64,000 bases of DNA from Sinorhizobium sp. 8-89 (GTDB taxonomy: Bacteria > Pseudomonadota > Alphaproteobacteria > Rhizobiales > Rhizobiaceae). Shown one piece after another: positions 18,256 to 26,221 of this stretch. The number at the start of each line of letters is the position of its first letter. Positions within the stretch are counted from its first letter, which is position 1. The notes beneath the pieces were generated by a model. The model was not told where the DNA came from and did no database searches. It saw nothing but the letters and a program-made list of their open reading frames with translations. Location: positions 522,200 to 586,199 of the forward strand of contig NZ_JASKLR010000001.1 in assembly GCF_030124325.1 (NCBI RefSeq), in the 5' to 3' direction. Made by a program: the position numbers and the translations under genes.

Positions 18256-19548
18256 TTATTCCGGGCGCCTCTCCCACAAAGGAACGGTATCGTCGCTGAT
18301 GAGCGCATCGGCATCTGCCTGCTGGGCGATCGGGCTCGTCACGTCTGGACCGGGCGTCGGCATAACGGTGGTCGCCTGGAAATCGGTCTTGGCGACGAGC
18401 CCCTGGTGTTGCTCGCGCCTCAGAATGCGCCAGGCCGCGTAGCCACCGTAGAGCGCGAAGTAGACGGCAAGGACGATGAACAACGCTGCAGGACCGAAGC
18501 GGTCCATCACGGGACCGACCATTAGCGGTCCAACGATGGTGCCGATGCCGTAGGTGATCATCAGGCCCGACGAGATCTCGACATATTCGTTCGGGCGGGC
18601 GAGATCGTTGGCATGCGCGACATTGAGCGCATAGATCGGGAAGAGCACGCTGCCGATGCAGGCGGCCATGAGATAGAGCATCGCCGGGCTGCTGCCGATC
18701 GAAACCGACATGGCGAGGCAGGAGATGACGCCGACAATGCCGCAGGCGACCATGACGACGCGGCGGTCCATTCGGTCCGAAGCGCGGCCGATCGGTATCT
18801 GCATGATCGCGCTTCCGGCGAGCAGTGATGCAAGGAGGGTCGCGCCCTCCGCCGTAGAAAGCCCGATCCTCTGGGTGAAAACGCCGCCAAGATTAAGCCA
18901 GGCACCGGAAAGCGCGCCGGCGAGAACGCCACCGACGACGGCGACCGGCGAGCGGCGGAATAGACCTGGAATGTTGAACGTCGCTTGCGCCGGCGGCGCC
19001 GGCATGGGTGAGGAGGAAAGTGCGGTCGGCAGCAGCGCCAGCGAAAACAGCACGCCGCAGAGAATAAACAGCGAGGTGTTGGTCGGGTCGCCGAGGGGCA
19101 CCAGGTATTGGCCGCCGATGGTGCCGACCATGGTCGTGATGAGGTAGAGCGAGAAGAGCAGGCCGCGGTTTTCGTTCGTCACACGCTCGTTGAGCCAACT
19201 CTCGATGACGAGATAGCTTCCGGAAATGGCAAAGCCGGAGATCGCCCGGAAGAAGATCCAGGCGCGCCAGTCGACGAAAAGCCCGCACATCAGGATGGCA
19301 ATGGAGAGCAGCGTGATCAGCGCGGTAAAGACGCGGACATGTCCGACGCGCAGCACGAATTTCGGTGTGACGATGCAGGAGAGCGTGAAGCCGAGCGTAT
19401 AGCCGGTGGCAAAGATCGAAACAGTGAGGGTGGACCAGCTTTCTGCCACGGAGCGCACGGGAATGACATAGCTTTGCAGCCCGAAGGCCACCATCATCAG
19501 CAAGGTGGACAGCATAAGGCTGAAAACGGAAGAGAGGCTGGCCAGCAT
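18256..19548 (-). CDS. MFS transporter (YcaD-like)
   Basis: This is a 430-residue major facilitator with twelve predicted helices and a central cytoplasmic loop near residues 190-205. Conserved pieces include SGSYLVIESWLNERV, which matches the YcaD-type motif I recall, and GRASDRMDRR, the loop 8-9 signature of MFS proteins. AGGAG lies seven bases before the ATG at 19548, so the start is firm. The C-terminal tail of about 45 residues is hydrophilic. The substrate is unknown. The gene stands alone, convergent with an EamA transporter. Confidence 0.85.
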   Translation of the reverse strand: MLASLSSVFSLMLSTLLMMVAFGLQSYVIPVRSVAESWSTLTVSIFATGYTLGFTLSCIVTPKFVLRVGHVRVFTALITLLSIAILMCGLFVDWRAWIFFRAISGFAISGSYLVIESWLNERVTNENRGLLFSLYLITTMVGTIGGQYLVPLGDPTNTSLFILCGVLFSLALLPTALSSSPMPAPPAQATFNIPGLFRRSPVAVVGGVLAGALSGAWLNLGGVFTQRIGLSTAEGATLLASLLAGSAIMQIPIGRASDRMDRRVVMVACGIVGVISCLAMSVSIGSSPAMLYLMAACIGSVLFPIYALNVAHANDLARPNEYVEISSGLMITYGIGTIVGPLMVGPVMDRFGPAALFIVLAVYFALYGGYAAWRILRREQHQGLVAKTDFQATTVMPTPGPDVTSPIAQQADADALISDDTVPLWERRPE

Positions 19549-19734
19549 CGGCGCTCCTGGACGTTGCCGGTGTCGTCTTCAGCCTTGGCGGAGACTCGTC
19601 CGGGATACGGGGAAGGAGCAGTAGATCGAGTCCTCGTCAGCTCACTCCGCGGATCGGAATGAGAGTGGCTCTATCGAAATTTCTGGACGCTGTCGATTGC
19701 GACAGTCTTTGGCGAAAAGGCGCAGAAAGCCGGA

Positions 19735-19890
19735 TTAGTTCGGCAGCAGCGGGCTGACGGCGACCCTGTGAGCACGCCGTGGATCTTTGATCGTGCTCAG
19801 ACGGCTGTATTCGCGCGAGGCGCGCACGGCGGTGCCGATATCGGAGATCGTGTCGAGCAGGCCCCGAATGCTGTCGAGCGGCGTGGACAT
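19735..19890 (-). CDS. small uncharacterised protein (51 residues)
   Basis: This short open frame encodes a 51-residue protein beginning MSTPLDSIRGLLDTISD and ending SPLLPN. GGAAAGG lies about nine bases before its ATG, a proper SD. The N-terminal half can form an amphipathic helix and the middle is basic (KDPRRAHR). No family is recognised. It lies next to another small minus-strand gene at 20040, with a repeat copy between them. The reading frame and SD support it, but there is no homology evidence. Confidence 0.5.
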   Translation of the reverse strand: MSTPLDSIRGLLDTISDIGTAVRASREYSRLSTIKDPRRAHRVAVSPLLPN

Positions 19891-19937
19891 GATCTTATAC
19901 CTTTCCGAACATTATGGCGGGGCTGCTTGTTTTCTTT

Positions 19938-20025
19938 GAAGCGTAGCCGATTCAAGGATGAAACACGCAGCAAAGTGCTACGGCGACCTCTGCGCGTCCG
20001 ATAAGACGCGCGGCGCTGTAGTGTG
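19938..20025 (+). repeat. intergenic palindromic repeat, family 1 (copy C)
   Basis: This copy has GTAGCCGATTCAAGGATGAA, ACACGCAGCAAAGTGCTACG, then the hairpin GCGCGTCCGATAAGACGCGC and GGCGCTGTAG. It matches copies B and D part by part but has lost some of the AATTCA spacer. Confidence 0.65.
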
Positions 20026-20039
20026 CTCCCGCGCAGCCA

Positions 20040-20216
20040 TCAGCGCTGGATGAATTCGGCGAAGATTTGTGCCGGGCGCGTGGTGCGGGAAAGGCCGATT
20101 GCGGTCATCTGCTCGTTGGCTGCCGTGCCGAAATTATTGAACGGCGTCCGCAGCGCCGCGCCGGCATGGCGGAGCGTCTCAAAGCTGCTGTGGATCGGAC
20201 GAAAGCGGGCAGTCAT
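20040..20216 (-). CDS. small uncharacterised protein (58 residues)
   Basis: This short frame encodes 58 residues, beginning MTARFRPIHSSFETLRHAG and ending FAEFIQR. AAGGAAA lies about eight bases before the ATG, preceded by a further GGAGGAATGG. The product is basic with no membrane helix or signal. It does not clearly match DUF1127, which I considered. It is separated from the 51-residue gene at 19735 by a repeat copy, and both read away from the UDG gene's 3' side. Confidence 0.5.
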   Translation of the reverse strand: MTARFRPIHSSFETLRHAGAALRTPFNNFGTAANEQMTAIGLSRTTRPAQIFAEFIQR

Positions 20217-20358
20217 GGTTCATTTCCTTTTCCATTCCTCCCGTTCGCTCATATTGCGATGCAGCATCGATTTTGCAATGCATTAAAATGCGGCGCTGGC
20301 ATGCGCAATTCGCATGGCTTTTTTCACGATCTGTTCATGAATTGAGCGCTGAGTCTGC

Positions 20359-21243
20359 TTAGCCGCTCAATCTGGCCCTGAAGGCCAGCAGATCCTGCCA
20401 GGCAAACCGCTTGTTGACTGGCGCCGTCACGAGATCCTGGGGATGCAGCGTAGCCAGCGACGGGACGCGGTGGCCACCGGCGGAAACTTCGCGCCATTCC
20501 CCCCGCAACTGATGGATCGTATCGCCGCCGCCGAAGAAGAAGCGAGCGGTGAAGTTCCCGAGAAGCAACAACTGCCTGGGTTCCGCAAGCGCAATCTGCC
20601 GCTCGATGAAGGGGCGGCAGATGTCTGCCTCCCGCGCGGTCGGCACGCGATTCCCGGGCGGCCGCCACGGTACGACATTTGTCAGCAGCACATCTTGCTT
20701 CGCGAGACCGATCCCGGAAAGCATGAGCTCGAGCATTTCGCCGAGCTTGCCGGCGAATGGTTGGCCATCCCGGTCGTCGTCCGGATAGGGCATCGGTCCG
20801 ACGATCATGATGCCGGAAGCGGGGTTGCCTTCGGCGAAGACGAGATTGCGGGCGCTGTTCTTCAGGTTGCAGTAATTGAAGGACTCAACAGCCGTCCGCA
20901 GTTCGGGCAGCGAGCGCGCGGATTCCGCGGCGAACCTGGCCTCCTTGACGGCCTGCTCGTCGGGGACTGCGACAGGCGGAGGGGAGGCTGCCGGCGCGGC
21001 CGGTGCAGCATTGCGGGACTGAGTGGGTGTCGCTGGTTGTGGTCCTGCACTTTGTTTTTGCCCGGTGCCTGTCGGAGCGAGTTGAGGTGCGCCACGCGCC
21101 TCCGCGCGCCTCGCCTTCATCGCCTCGAATTCGGCGAACCGGTCGACGGCTTCGTCTTCCAGCAACCATTCGACGCCCGCGTCCGCATGGAAGGCGAGAA
21201 GGGCGGCAAGCTCCGAAGGGGAAAGGTCGTTGGCCGGGATCAT
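20359..21243 (-). CDS. divergent uracil-DNA glycosylase superfamily protein
   Basis: This 294-residue protein belongs to the family-4-like uracil-DNA glycosylase group. Conserved parts are NLVFAEGNP, the loop RDGQPFAGKLGEMLE, NVVPWRPPGNRVPT, ADICRPFIERQI, and the C-terminal LHPQDL...NKRFAWQDLL. An Ala/Pro-rich linker fills about residues 50-95. Two features are odd: the usual GEAPG catalytic motif reads GPMPY, and there are only two cysteines, so the four-cysteine iron-sulphur cluster of classical family 4 cannot form. Glycosylase activity is therefore uncertain. The start at 21243 (MIPANDLS) is preferred over the open extension to 21312, which overlaps the neighbouring gene. Confidence 0.8.
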   Translation of the reverse strand: MIPANDLSPSELAALLAFHADAGVEWLLEDEAVDRFAEFEAMKARRAEARGAPQLAPTGTGQKQSAGPQPATPTQSRNAAPAAPAASPPPVAVPDEQAVKEARFAAESARSLPELRTAVESFNYCNLKNSARNLVFAEGNPASGIMIVGPMPYPDDDRDGQPFAGKLGEMLELMLSGIGLAKQDVLLTNVVPWRPPGNRVPTAREADICRPFIERQIALAEPRQLLLLGNFTARFFFGGGDTIHQLRGEWREVSAGGHRVPSLATLHPQDLVTAPVNKRFAWQDLLAFRARLSG

Positions 21244-21283
21244 GGCGCGAATGTAGCAGATCGGCGGAAGCGGTCCAGCGGCA

Positions 21284-22588
21284 TCAGGCAGCTTCTGCCG
21301 TCCAGGTCTCAATGTCCTGCCGTTCGCCGATCAACGCAAGCCCGTGCGCGATCGAGAGGAGTTCGCCGCCGCTTTCGATCTTTGACCGGTCGAAGCGGTT
21401 GTCGAATATCCGTCTTACCGCCGGTACGAAGGACGTGCCGCCGGTCAGGAATACCTTGTCGATCGCTGCCGGTGCTGTCGCCGTTTTTTGAAGTACGTCG
21501 CCGAGCGCCTGTTCGATGCGGGAAAGATCGGGCGCGATCCAGGTCTCGAAGTCGGTGCGCCGAACCGTCCTACGCGCCCGCTCGCCGAGCGGCGCAAAGA
21601 AGAACTCTGTTTCCTCCTCCTGCGACAACCGCATTTTGGTGGCTGAAACCGCCTGGTAGAGCGGATAGCCCTCATCATGTTCGATCAGGTCCACAAAGGC
21701 CTCGAGCTTTTCCGGTTCAAGGCTCGCCCGGACAAGCTTCTTGAGTTCGGAAAAGTCCTTCAGCGTCTTGAAGATCGAGAGCTGGTTCCAGCGGCCGAAA
21801 TTGGCATAGTAGCTCGACGGCACTTCAAGCAGCTTGTCGAAGCTTTTGAACAGACTCCCCTTTCCGATGAGCGGCGAGACGATATTGTCGATGATGCGGA
21901 AGTCGAAATGATCGCCGGCGATACCGACGCCGCCATGCCCGACCGGCGTTGCCGTCAGCCGCCCGCCCTCGCTCTCGAAGCGGATGATCGAGTAGTCGGT
22001 CGTTCCGCCGCCGAAATCGGCTACCAGCACCGTCGCATCCCTGTCGAGGGTTCGCGCAAAATAGAAGGCAGCCGCGACCGGTTCGTAGACATAGTGGATT
22101 TCCGGAAAGTCGAAGCGTGCGAGGGCACGATTGTAACGCTCGAGAGCCAGTTTTTCGTCGGGATTGGCGCCGGCAAACTGCACCGGGCGCCCGACGACGA
22201 TGCGCTTCAACTCGCCGCTCCAGTCGCTGCTCCAGTCGCTGCCCGCATAATCCCTCAACCGCGCGAGGAACGCGTACATGAGGTCTTCGAAGTCGTGCCG
22301 TTTGGCGAAGACCATCGTCCCTTGGAAGAGCGAACTCGCTGCGAACGTCTTTATCGACTGGAGGAATCGGCATTCGCCGGGGTTGTCGATGAACTCGCGG
22401 ATTGCCGCCTGTCCCGCTTCGATTTGTAAGCGTCCGCGGTCTGCGCCCTTGAGGAACGAAAGTGCCGTTCGCGTGGTGTCGGATCTGCCCGCCGGACTGT
22501 CGACGACGACGGAGCGTGTCGAGGCGTCCTGTGAAAGTGCCAGCACGGAATTGGTCGTGCCGAAATCGAGGCCGAGGGCCGATGCCAT
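21284..22588 (-). CDS. Hsp70-family (YegD-like) ATPase
   Basis: This 434-residue protein has only the actin/Hsp70 nucleotide-binding fold. Phosphate-1 is LGLDFGTTNSVLALS at the N-terminus, phosphate-2 is VLVADFGGGTTDYS, and the adenosine motif is VFLTGGTSFVPAVRRIF near the C-terminus. There is no substrate-binding domain, as in YegD. GGAGAA precedes the ATG at 22588; the in-frame extension to 22696 runs into a repeat and lacks an SD. The gene lies divergent from ETF-QO and just upstream of the UDG homologue, 40 bases apart on the same strand, so the two may be co-transcribed. The client or role is unknown. Confidence 0.85.
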   Translation of the reverse strand: MASALGLDFGTTNSVLALSQDASTRSVVVDSPAGRSDTTRTALSFLKGADRGRLQIEAGQAAIREFIDNPGECRFLQSIKTFAASSLFQGTMVFAKRHDFEDLMYAFLARLRDYAGSDWSSDWSGELKRIVVGRPVQFAGANPDEKLALERYNRALARFDFPEIHYVYEPVAAAFYFARTLDRDATVLVADFGGGTTDYSIIRFESEGGRLTATPVGHGGVGIAGDHFDFRIIDNIVSPLIGKGSLFKSFDKLLEVPSSYYANFGRWNQLSIFKTLKDFSELKKLVRASLEPEKLEAFVDLIEHDEGYPLYQAVSATKMRLSQEEETEFFFAPLGERARRTVRRTDFETWIAPDLSRIEQALGDVLQKTATAPAAIDKVFLTGGTSFVPAVRRIFDNRFDRSKIESGGELLSIAHGLALIGERQDIETWTAEAA

Positions 22589-22607
22589 GACGTTCTCCGT
22601 ATTTAAA

Positions 22608-22665
22608 CCAATTCCAGGAAGATGGGTGCAACGGTTATCCGTCCGGAATTGCGTCACTCTCAGGG
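22608..22665 (+). repeat. dispersed intergenic repeat, family 2 (copy a)
   Basis: The core is GGGTGCAACGGTTATCCG, then TCCGGAATTGCGTCACTCTC. It shares the pattern GGTTTTCCGCCCGGAATTGC with the copy at 37139 and GTGTAACGGTTTTCCGCACG with the one at 45377. Such elements are common in rhizobial intergenic DNA, as I recall. Confidence 0.55.
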
Positions 22666-22734
22666 AAGGGCGGGCCTCCTCGCATGCGGAGGTCATAAAA
22701 GCAAGCTGTATCGATCACCGGAATTGCGCCGCAT

Positions 22735-22750
22735 GTTTACGTTTACGTAC
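22735..22750. promoter_or_regulatory. LiuR-like operator candidate upstream of ETF-QO
   Basis: GTTTACGTTTACGTAC is nearly the TTTACGTTnACGTAAA pattern I remember for LiuR (MerR family), which controls branched-chain amino acid and acyl-CoA oxidation genes and has ETF-QO among its targets in other proteobacteria. A TetR-type regulator could also use such a site. Confidence 0.4.
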
Positions 22751-22913
22751 AAGTAATATAAGGCACGTGTGGTAAACTCATGAAGTTATGCGCAAATGCG
22801 GAGATAGTCTGTCGCATCTCGGCTCGACAATCCTGACCGCATTTGCCATGACGGGATGATTTGGCTGGGAACAGAGAACCGGCGCAAGACCGGCGAGACT
22901 GGAGAGCAAAAGA

Positions 22914-24578
22914 ATGACCGAGCGACAGGAACTGCCGGAACGCGAGAGCATGGAATTCGACGTGGTGATCGTCGGCGCCGGTCCGGCCGGGCTAGCCGCG
23001 GCGATCCGGCTGAAGCAGGTCAATCCGGAGCTCTCGGTCGTGGTGCTGGAAAAGGGCGCCGAGGTCGGCGCGCATATCCTTTCCGGCGCGGTCGTCGATC
23101 CTGTTGGTATCGACCGGCTGCTGCCCGGCTGGCGCGACGAGCCAGATCATCCGTTCAAGACCGAGGTCACCGACGATCATTTCCTGTTCCTCGGTCCCGC
23201 CGGCTCGGTCCGCCTGCCGAATTTTCTGATGCCGCCGCTGATGAACAATCATGGCAACTATGTCGTCTCGCTCGGCAATGTCTGTCGCTGGCTGGCGACG
23301 CATGCGGAGGCGCTTGGCGTCGAGATCTATCCGGGCTTTGCCGCAACCGAGGTGCTCTACAACGACGAGGGCGCGGTGATCGGAGTTGCCACCGGCGACA
23401 TGGGCATCGAACGCTCCGGCGCGCCGGGCCCGAACTTTGCCCGCGGCATGGCGCTGCTTGGCAAATACACGCTGATCGGCGAGGGCGTGCGCGGCTCGCT
23501 GGCCAAGCAGCTGATCGCCAAATACAGGCTCGACGAAGGCCGCGACGTGCCGAAATTCGGCATCGGCTTGAAAGAACTCTGGGAGGTCAAGCCGGAAAAC
23601 CATAAACCCGGCCTGGTGCAGCACTCCTTCGGCTGGCCGCTCGACATGAAGACCGGCGGCGGCTCCTTCCTCTATCACCTCGAGGACAACCTCGTCGCCG
23701 TCGGCTTCGTCGTCCACCTCAATTACAAGAACCCCTATCTGCATCCGTTCGAGGAGTTCCAGCGCTTCAAGACCCATCCGGCGATCCGCGGCACCTTCGA
23801 GGGCGGCAAACGCCTCTCCTACGGCGCCCGCGCCATCACCGAGGGCGGCTACCAGTCGGTGCCGAAGCTCTCCTTCCCCGGCGGCGCGCTGATCGGCTGT
23901 TCGGCCGGCTTCGTCAACGTGCCGCGCATCAAGGGCAGCCACAATGCGGTGCTGTCGGGCATACTGGCGGCGGAGAAACTCGCCGAGGCGATCGCCATCG
24001 GCCGCGCCAATGACGAGCCTGTCGAGATCGAACGCGGCTGGCGCGACAGCGCCATCGGCCAGGACCTGAAGCGGGTGCGGAACGTCAAGCCGCTGTGGTC
24101 GAAGTTCGGCACCGCGATCGGCGTCGCGCTCGGCGGCCTCGACATGTGGACCAACCAGCTGCTCGGCGTCTCCTTCTTCGGCACGTTGAAACATGGCAAG
24201 AGCGATGCGCAATCGCTGGAGCCGGCCGCCCGGCACCGGAATATCGACTATCCGAAGCCGGACGGCGTCTTGACCTTCGATCGCCTCTCCTCGGTGTTCC
24301 TGTCGAACACCAATCACGAGGAGGACCAGCCGATCCATCTTCAGGTCAAGGACCCCGAACTGCAGAAGCGCTCGGAATACGACGTCTTTGCCGGCCCGTC
24401 GGCGCGCTACTGTCCGGCCGCCGTCTACGAATGGGTGGAGAAGGACGGCCAGCCGACCTTCGTCATCAACGCCCAGAACTGCGTCCACTGCAAGACATGC
24501 GACATCAAGGACCCGAACCAGAACATCAACTGGGTGCCGCCGCAGGGCGGCGAAGGCCCGGTCTATCCGAACATGTAA
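22914..24578 (+). CDS. electron transfer flavoprotein-ubiquinone oxidoreductase
   Basis: ETF-QO takes electrons from reduced ETF, fed by acyl-CoA and other dehydrogenases, and passes them to ubiquinone at the inner membrane. The 554-residue protein starts with the FAD motif DVVIVGAGPAGLAAAIRL (about residues 12-29), has the quinone-facing membrane region in its middle, and ends with the 4Fe-4S part, where CPAAVYEW and INAQNCVHCKTCDIKDP supply the cysteines, then GGEGPVYPNM. All family features are intact. GGAGAG lies nine bases before the ATG. Codon use is noticeably GC-rich compared with its flanks. Confidence 0.95.
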   Translation: MTERQELPERESMEFDVVIVGAGPAGLAAAIRLKQVNPELSVVVLEKGAEVGAHILSGAVVDPVGIDRLLPGWRDEPDHPFKTEVTDDHFLFLGPAGSVRLPNFLMPPLMNNHGNYVVSLGNVCRWLATHAEALGVEIYPGFAATEVLYNDEGAVIGVATGDMGIERSGAPGPNFARGMALLGKYTLIGEGVRGSLAKQLIAKYRLDEGRDVPKFGIGLKELWEVKPENHKPGLVQHSFGWPLDMKTGGGSFLYHLEDNLVAVGFVVHLNYKNPYLHPFEEFQRFKTHPAIRGTFEGGKRLSYGARAITEGGYQSVPKLSFPGGALIGCSAGFVNVPRIKGSHNAVLSGILAAEKLAEAIAIGRANDEPVEIERGWRDSAIGQDLKRVRNVKPLWSKFGTAIGVALGGLDMWTNQLLGVSFFGTLKHGKSDAQSLEPAARHRNIDYPKPDGVLTFDRLSSVFLSNTNHEEDQPIHLQVKDPELQKRSEYDVFAGPSARYCPAAVYEWVEKDGQPTFVINAQNCVHCKTCDIKDPNQNINWVPPQGGEGPVYPNM

Positions 24579-25027
24579 CGTTCGAGAGGCGAGCCGCGCG
24601 AAACCCCGTCGGGCAAGACCGGCAGCCAGTCTTTCGACATGTGAGATAGCGCCGGCCGGTAGCGCCGGCATTCGCCGGTTCAGATGGCCTGGCGCTGAGA
24701 CGTCCAGGCCGACGTCGCCTCCGCAGTTGATTCTTGCCTTTTGATAGAGGCGGCACGATTGCGGTTGCCGGGGCTCGAAACCCATCAATTTTTTGTGTGT
24801 CCGGGAAGTGAGTCAGCGCACTGGCTGACGCAAATGGAAAAGCGTTTGCCGGAAAGACTGAGTAGCAATGATGGGGGCGTCGATCCGAATAGGCATTGAC
24901 GGCCGTCGTAAGCTGTTGCTTCCAATCCTCTCGGATTGGGGCAGGGGCCTTGTTCCGTTCGCTGCCGGCCGTTGCGGTGAGGTTGGCAGTTCGCCCTGGG
25001 TACACCGCCAAACAGAGGGAACTGAAA
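24579..25027 (+). promoter_or_regulatory. 449-base leader region before the ABC binding-protein gene
   Basis: No gene is evident. The region has a GC-rich dyad near 24652-24682 that may end the ETF-QO transcript, an inverted pair GTCAGC/GCTGAC at 24812-24829, and a tight hairpin CCAATCC-TCTC-GGATTGG at 24922-24939. It therefore may carry a structured 5' leader, but it does not match a riboswitch that I can recognise. Confidence 0.4.
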
Positions 25028-26026
25028 ATGAAAAAATTCCTTGCAACGACATGTCTTGCTGCCGGCCTTCTCGGTCTTGGCAGCGCGGCGTCGGCGGCAG
25101 AATGCGGCGACGTGACGATCGCCAATATGAACTGGCAGAGCGCCGAAGTGCTGGCGAACGTGGACAAGTTCATCCTGACCGAGGGCTATGGCTGCAGCGC
25201 CGATCTCGTGGTCGGTGACACGGTGCCGACGATTACCTCGATGATCGAGAAGGGTGAGCCGGATGTTGCGCCCGAAGGCTGGGTCGACCTGCTGCCGGAT
25301 GTCGTCAATCGTGGCCTTCAGGAAGGTAAGCTCGTCGGCGCGGCGGTTGCGCTTTCCGATGGCGGCGTCCAAGGCTGGTGGATCCCCAAATACATCGTCG
25401 ACGCTCATCCGGACATCAAGACGATTGACGATGTCCTGAAGCACAAGGAGCTCTTCCCCGATCCCGAGGATCCGAGCAAGGGCGCAGTTTTCAACGGCCC
25501 ACAAGGCTGGGGCGGCACCGTGGTGACGACACAGCTTTACAAGGCGTATGGCGCCGAGGCTGCCGGTTTCACGCTGGTCGACCCGGGCTCCGCAGCGGGT
25601 CTCGATGGCTCGATTGCCAAGGCTTACGAACGCAAGGAAGGTTGGGTCGGCTATTACTGGGCACCGACGGCGCTTCTCGGCAAATATGAAATGGTCAAGC
25701 TCGACCATGGCGTTCCGGCGGATCCGGCCGAGTGGAAGCGCTGCAACACGGTTGCCGATTGCCCGGATCCGAAGAAGAACGATTGGCCGAAGGACAAGGT
25801 CCAGACGCTGGTGACCAAGGCCTTCGCCGATCGCGCTGGCCCGGCAATGGACTATCTCAAGACCCGCGCCTGGCCGAACGATACCGTCAACAAGCTGATG
25901 GCCTGGATGACGGACAACCAGGCGAGCGGCGAAGAAGGCGCGAAGCATTTCCTCGAGGAGAACCCGGACATCTGGACCAAGTGGGTTTCTCCGGAAGTTG
26001 CCGAGAAGGTCAAGGCTGCCCTCTGA
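25028..26026 (+). CDS. glycine betaine/choline-type ABC binding protein
   Basis: This is a periplasmic solute-binding protein of the OpuAC/ProX type. The 332-residue precursor has a signal peptide (MKKFLATTCLAAGLLGLG, cut near ...ASA-AEC, residue 23) and a mature domain rich in Trp/Tyr that could form the aromatic cage for a quaternary ammonium group (MNWQSAE, PEGWVDLL, QGWWIPKY, EGWVGYYWAPTALL). Three other cysteines (two near WKRCNTVADCPDP) may form disulfides. AGAGGGAACTGAAA precedes the ATG. A permease follows after 195 bases and a terminator. The exact ligand is not determinable. Confidence 0.9.
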   Translation: MKKFLATTCLAAGLLGLGSAASAAECGDVTIANMNWQSAEVLANVDKFILTEGYGCSADLVVGDTVPTITSMIEKGEPDVAPEGWVDLLPDVVNRGLQEGKLVGAAVALSDGGVQGWWIPKYIVDAHPDIKTIDDVLKHKELFPDPEDPSKGAVFNGPQGWGGTVVTTQLYKAYGAEAAGFTLVDPGSAAGLDGSIAKAYERKEGWVGYYWAPTALLGKYEMVKLDHGVPADPAEWKRCNTVADCPDPKKNDWPKDKVQTLVTKAFADRAGPAMDYLKTRAWPNDTVNKLMAWMTDNQASGEEGAKHFLEENPDIWTKWVSPEVAEKVKAAL

Positions 26027-26043
26027 TCGACTCCCTTGAACGA

Positions 26044-26070
26044 ACGGCGCGCGCAAGGCGCGCCGTTTTT
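26044..26070 (+). terminator. rho-independent terminator after the binding protein
   Basis: Stem ACGGCGCG at 26044-26051 pairs with CGCGCCGT at 26059-26066 around a 7-base loop, followed by five Ts. It lies between the binding-protein and permease genes, so it probably lowers permease expression relative to the binding protein. Confidence 0.8.
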
Positions 26071-26221
26071 CGTTTCAGGATGCGCATGATTTCGTTCACC
26101 GCATGTCGGTTTGAGAATAAGATCGTGCGGCCTCATTGGTTACAGCGCATTGTGCGTAAGGTCGGCGGCGCCCAAGAAAAATAACGATGTGCCGCCCTAA
26201 CGGTTGCGAAGGGGAATGAAG

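Larger units (their letters stand above)
22589..22913. promoter_or_regulatory. divergent Hsp70-like/ETF-QO intergenic region
   Basis: This 325-base gap holds a family 2 repeat at about 22608-22665 and the operator-like GTTTACGTTTACGTAC at 22735-22750. The latter lies about 165 bases upstream of ETF-QO. No small gene with a good SD was found. Confidence 0.55.

Noticed and set aside
20040..20216. DUF1127 assignment for the 58-residue protein
   Set aside because: The Arg-rich DUF1127 core with its RxLxxLDDRxLxDIGL-like pattern is not present; only size and basic character agree.
22992..24788. 598-residue open frame antisense to ETF-QO
   Set aside because: It mirrors the very GC-rich ETF-QO coding frame, has no motif or SD, and runs on into the intergenic region. 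It is a shadow.
24790..24940. Glycine-type riboswitch in the ABC binding-protein leader
   Set aside because: The hairpins present do not show the conserved tandem glycine-riboswitch core, and the signal is explained by simple dyads.
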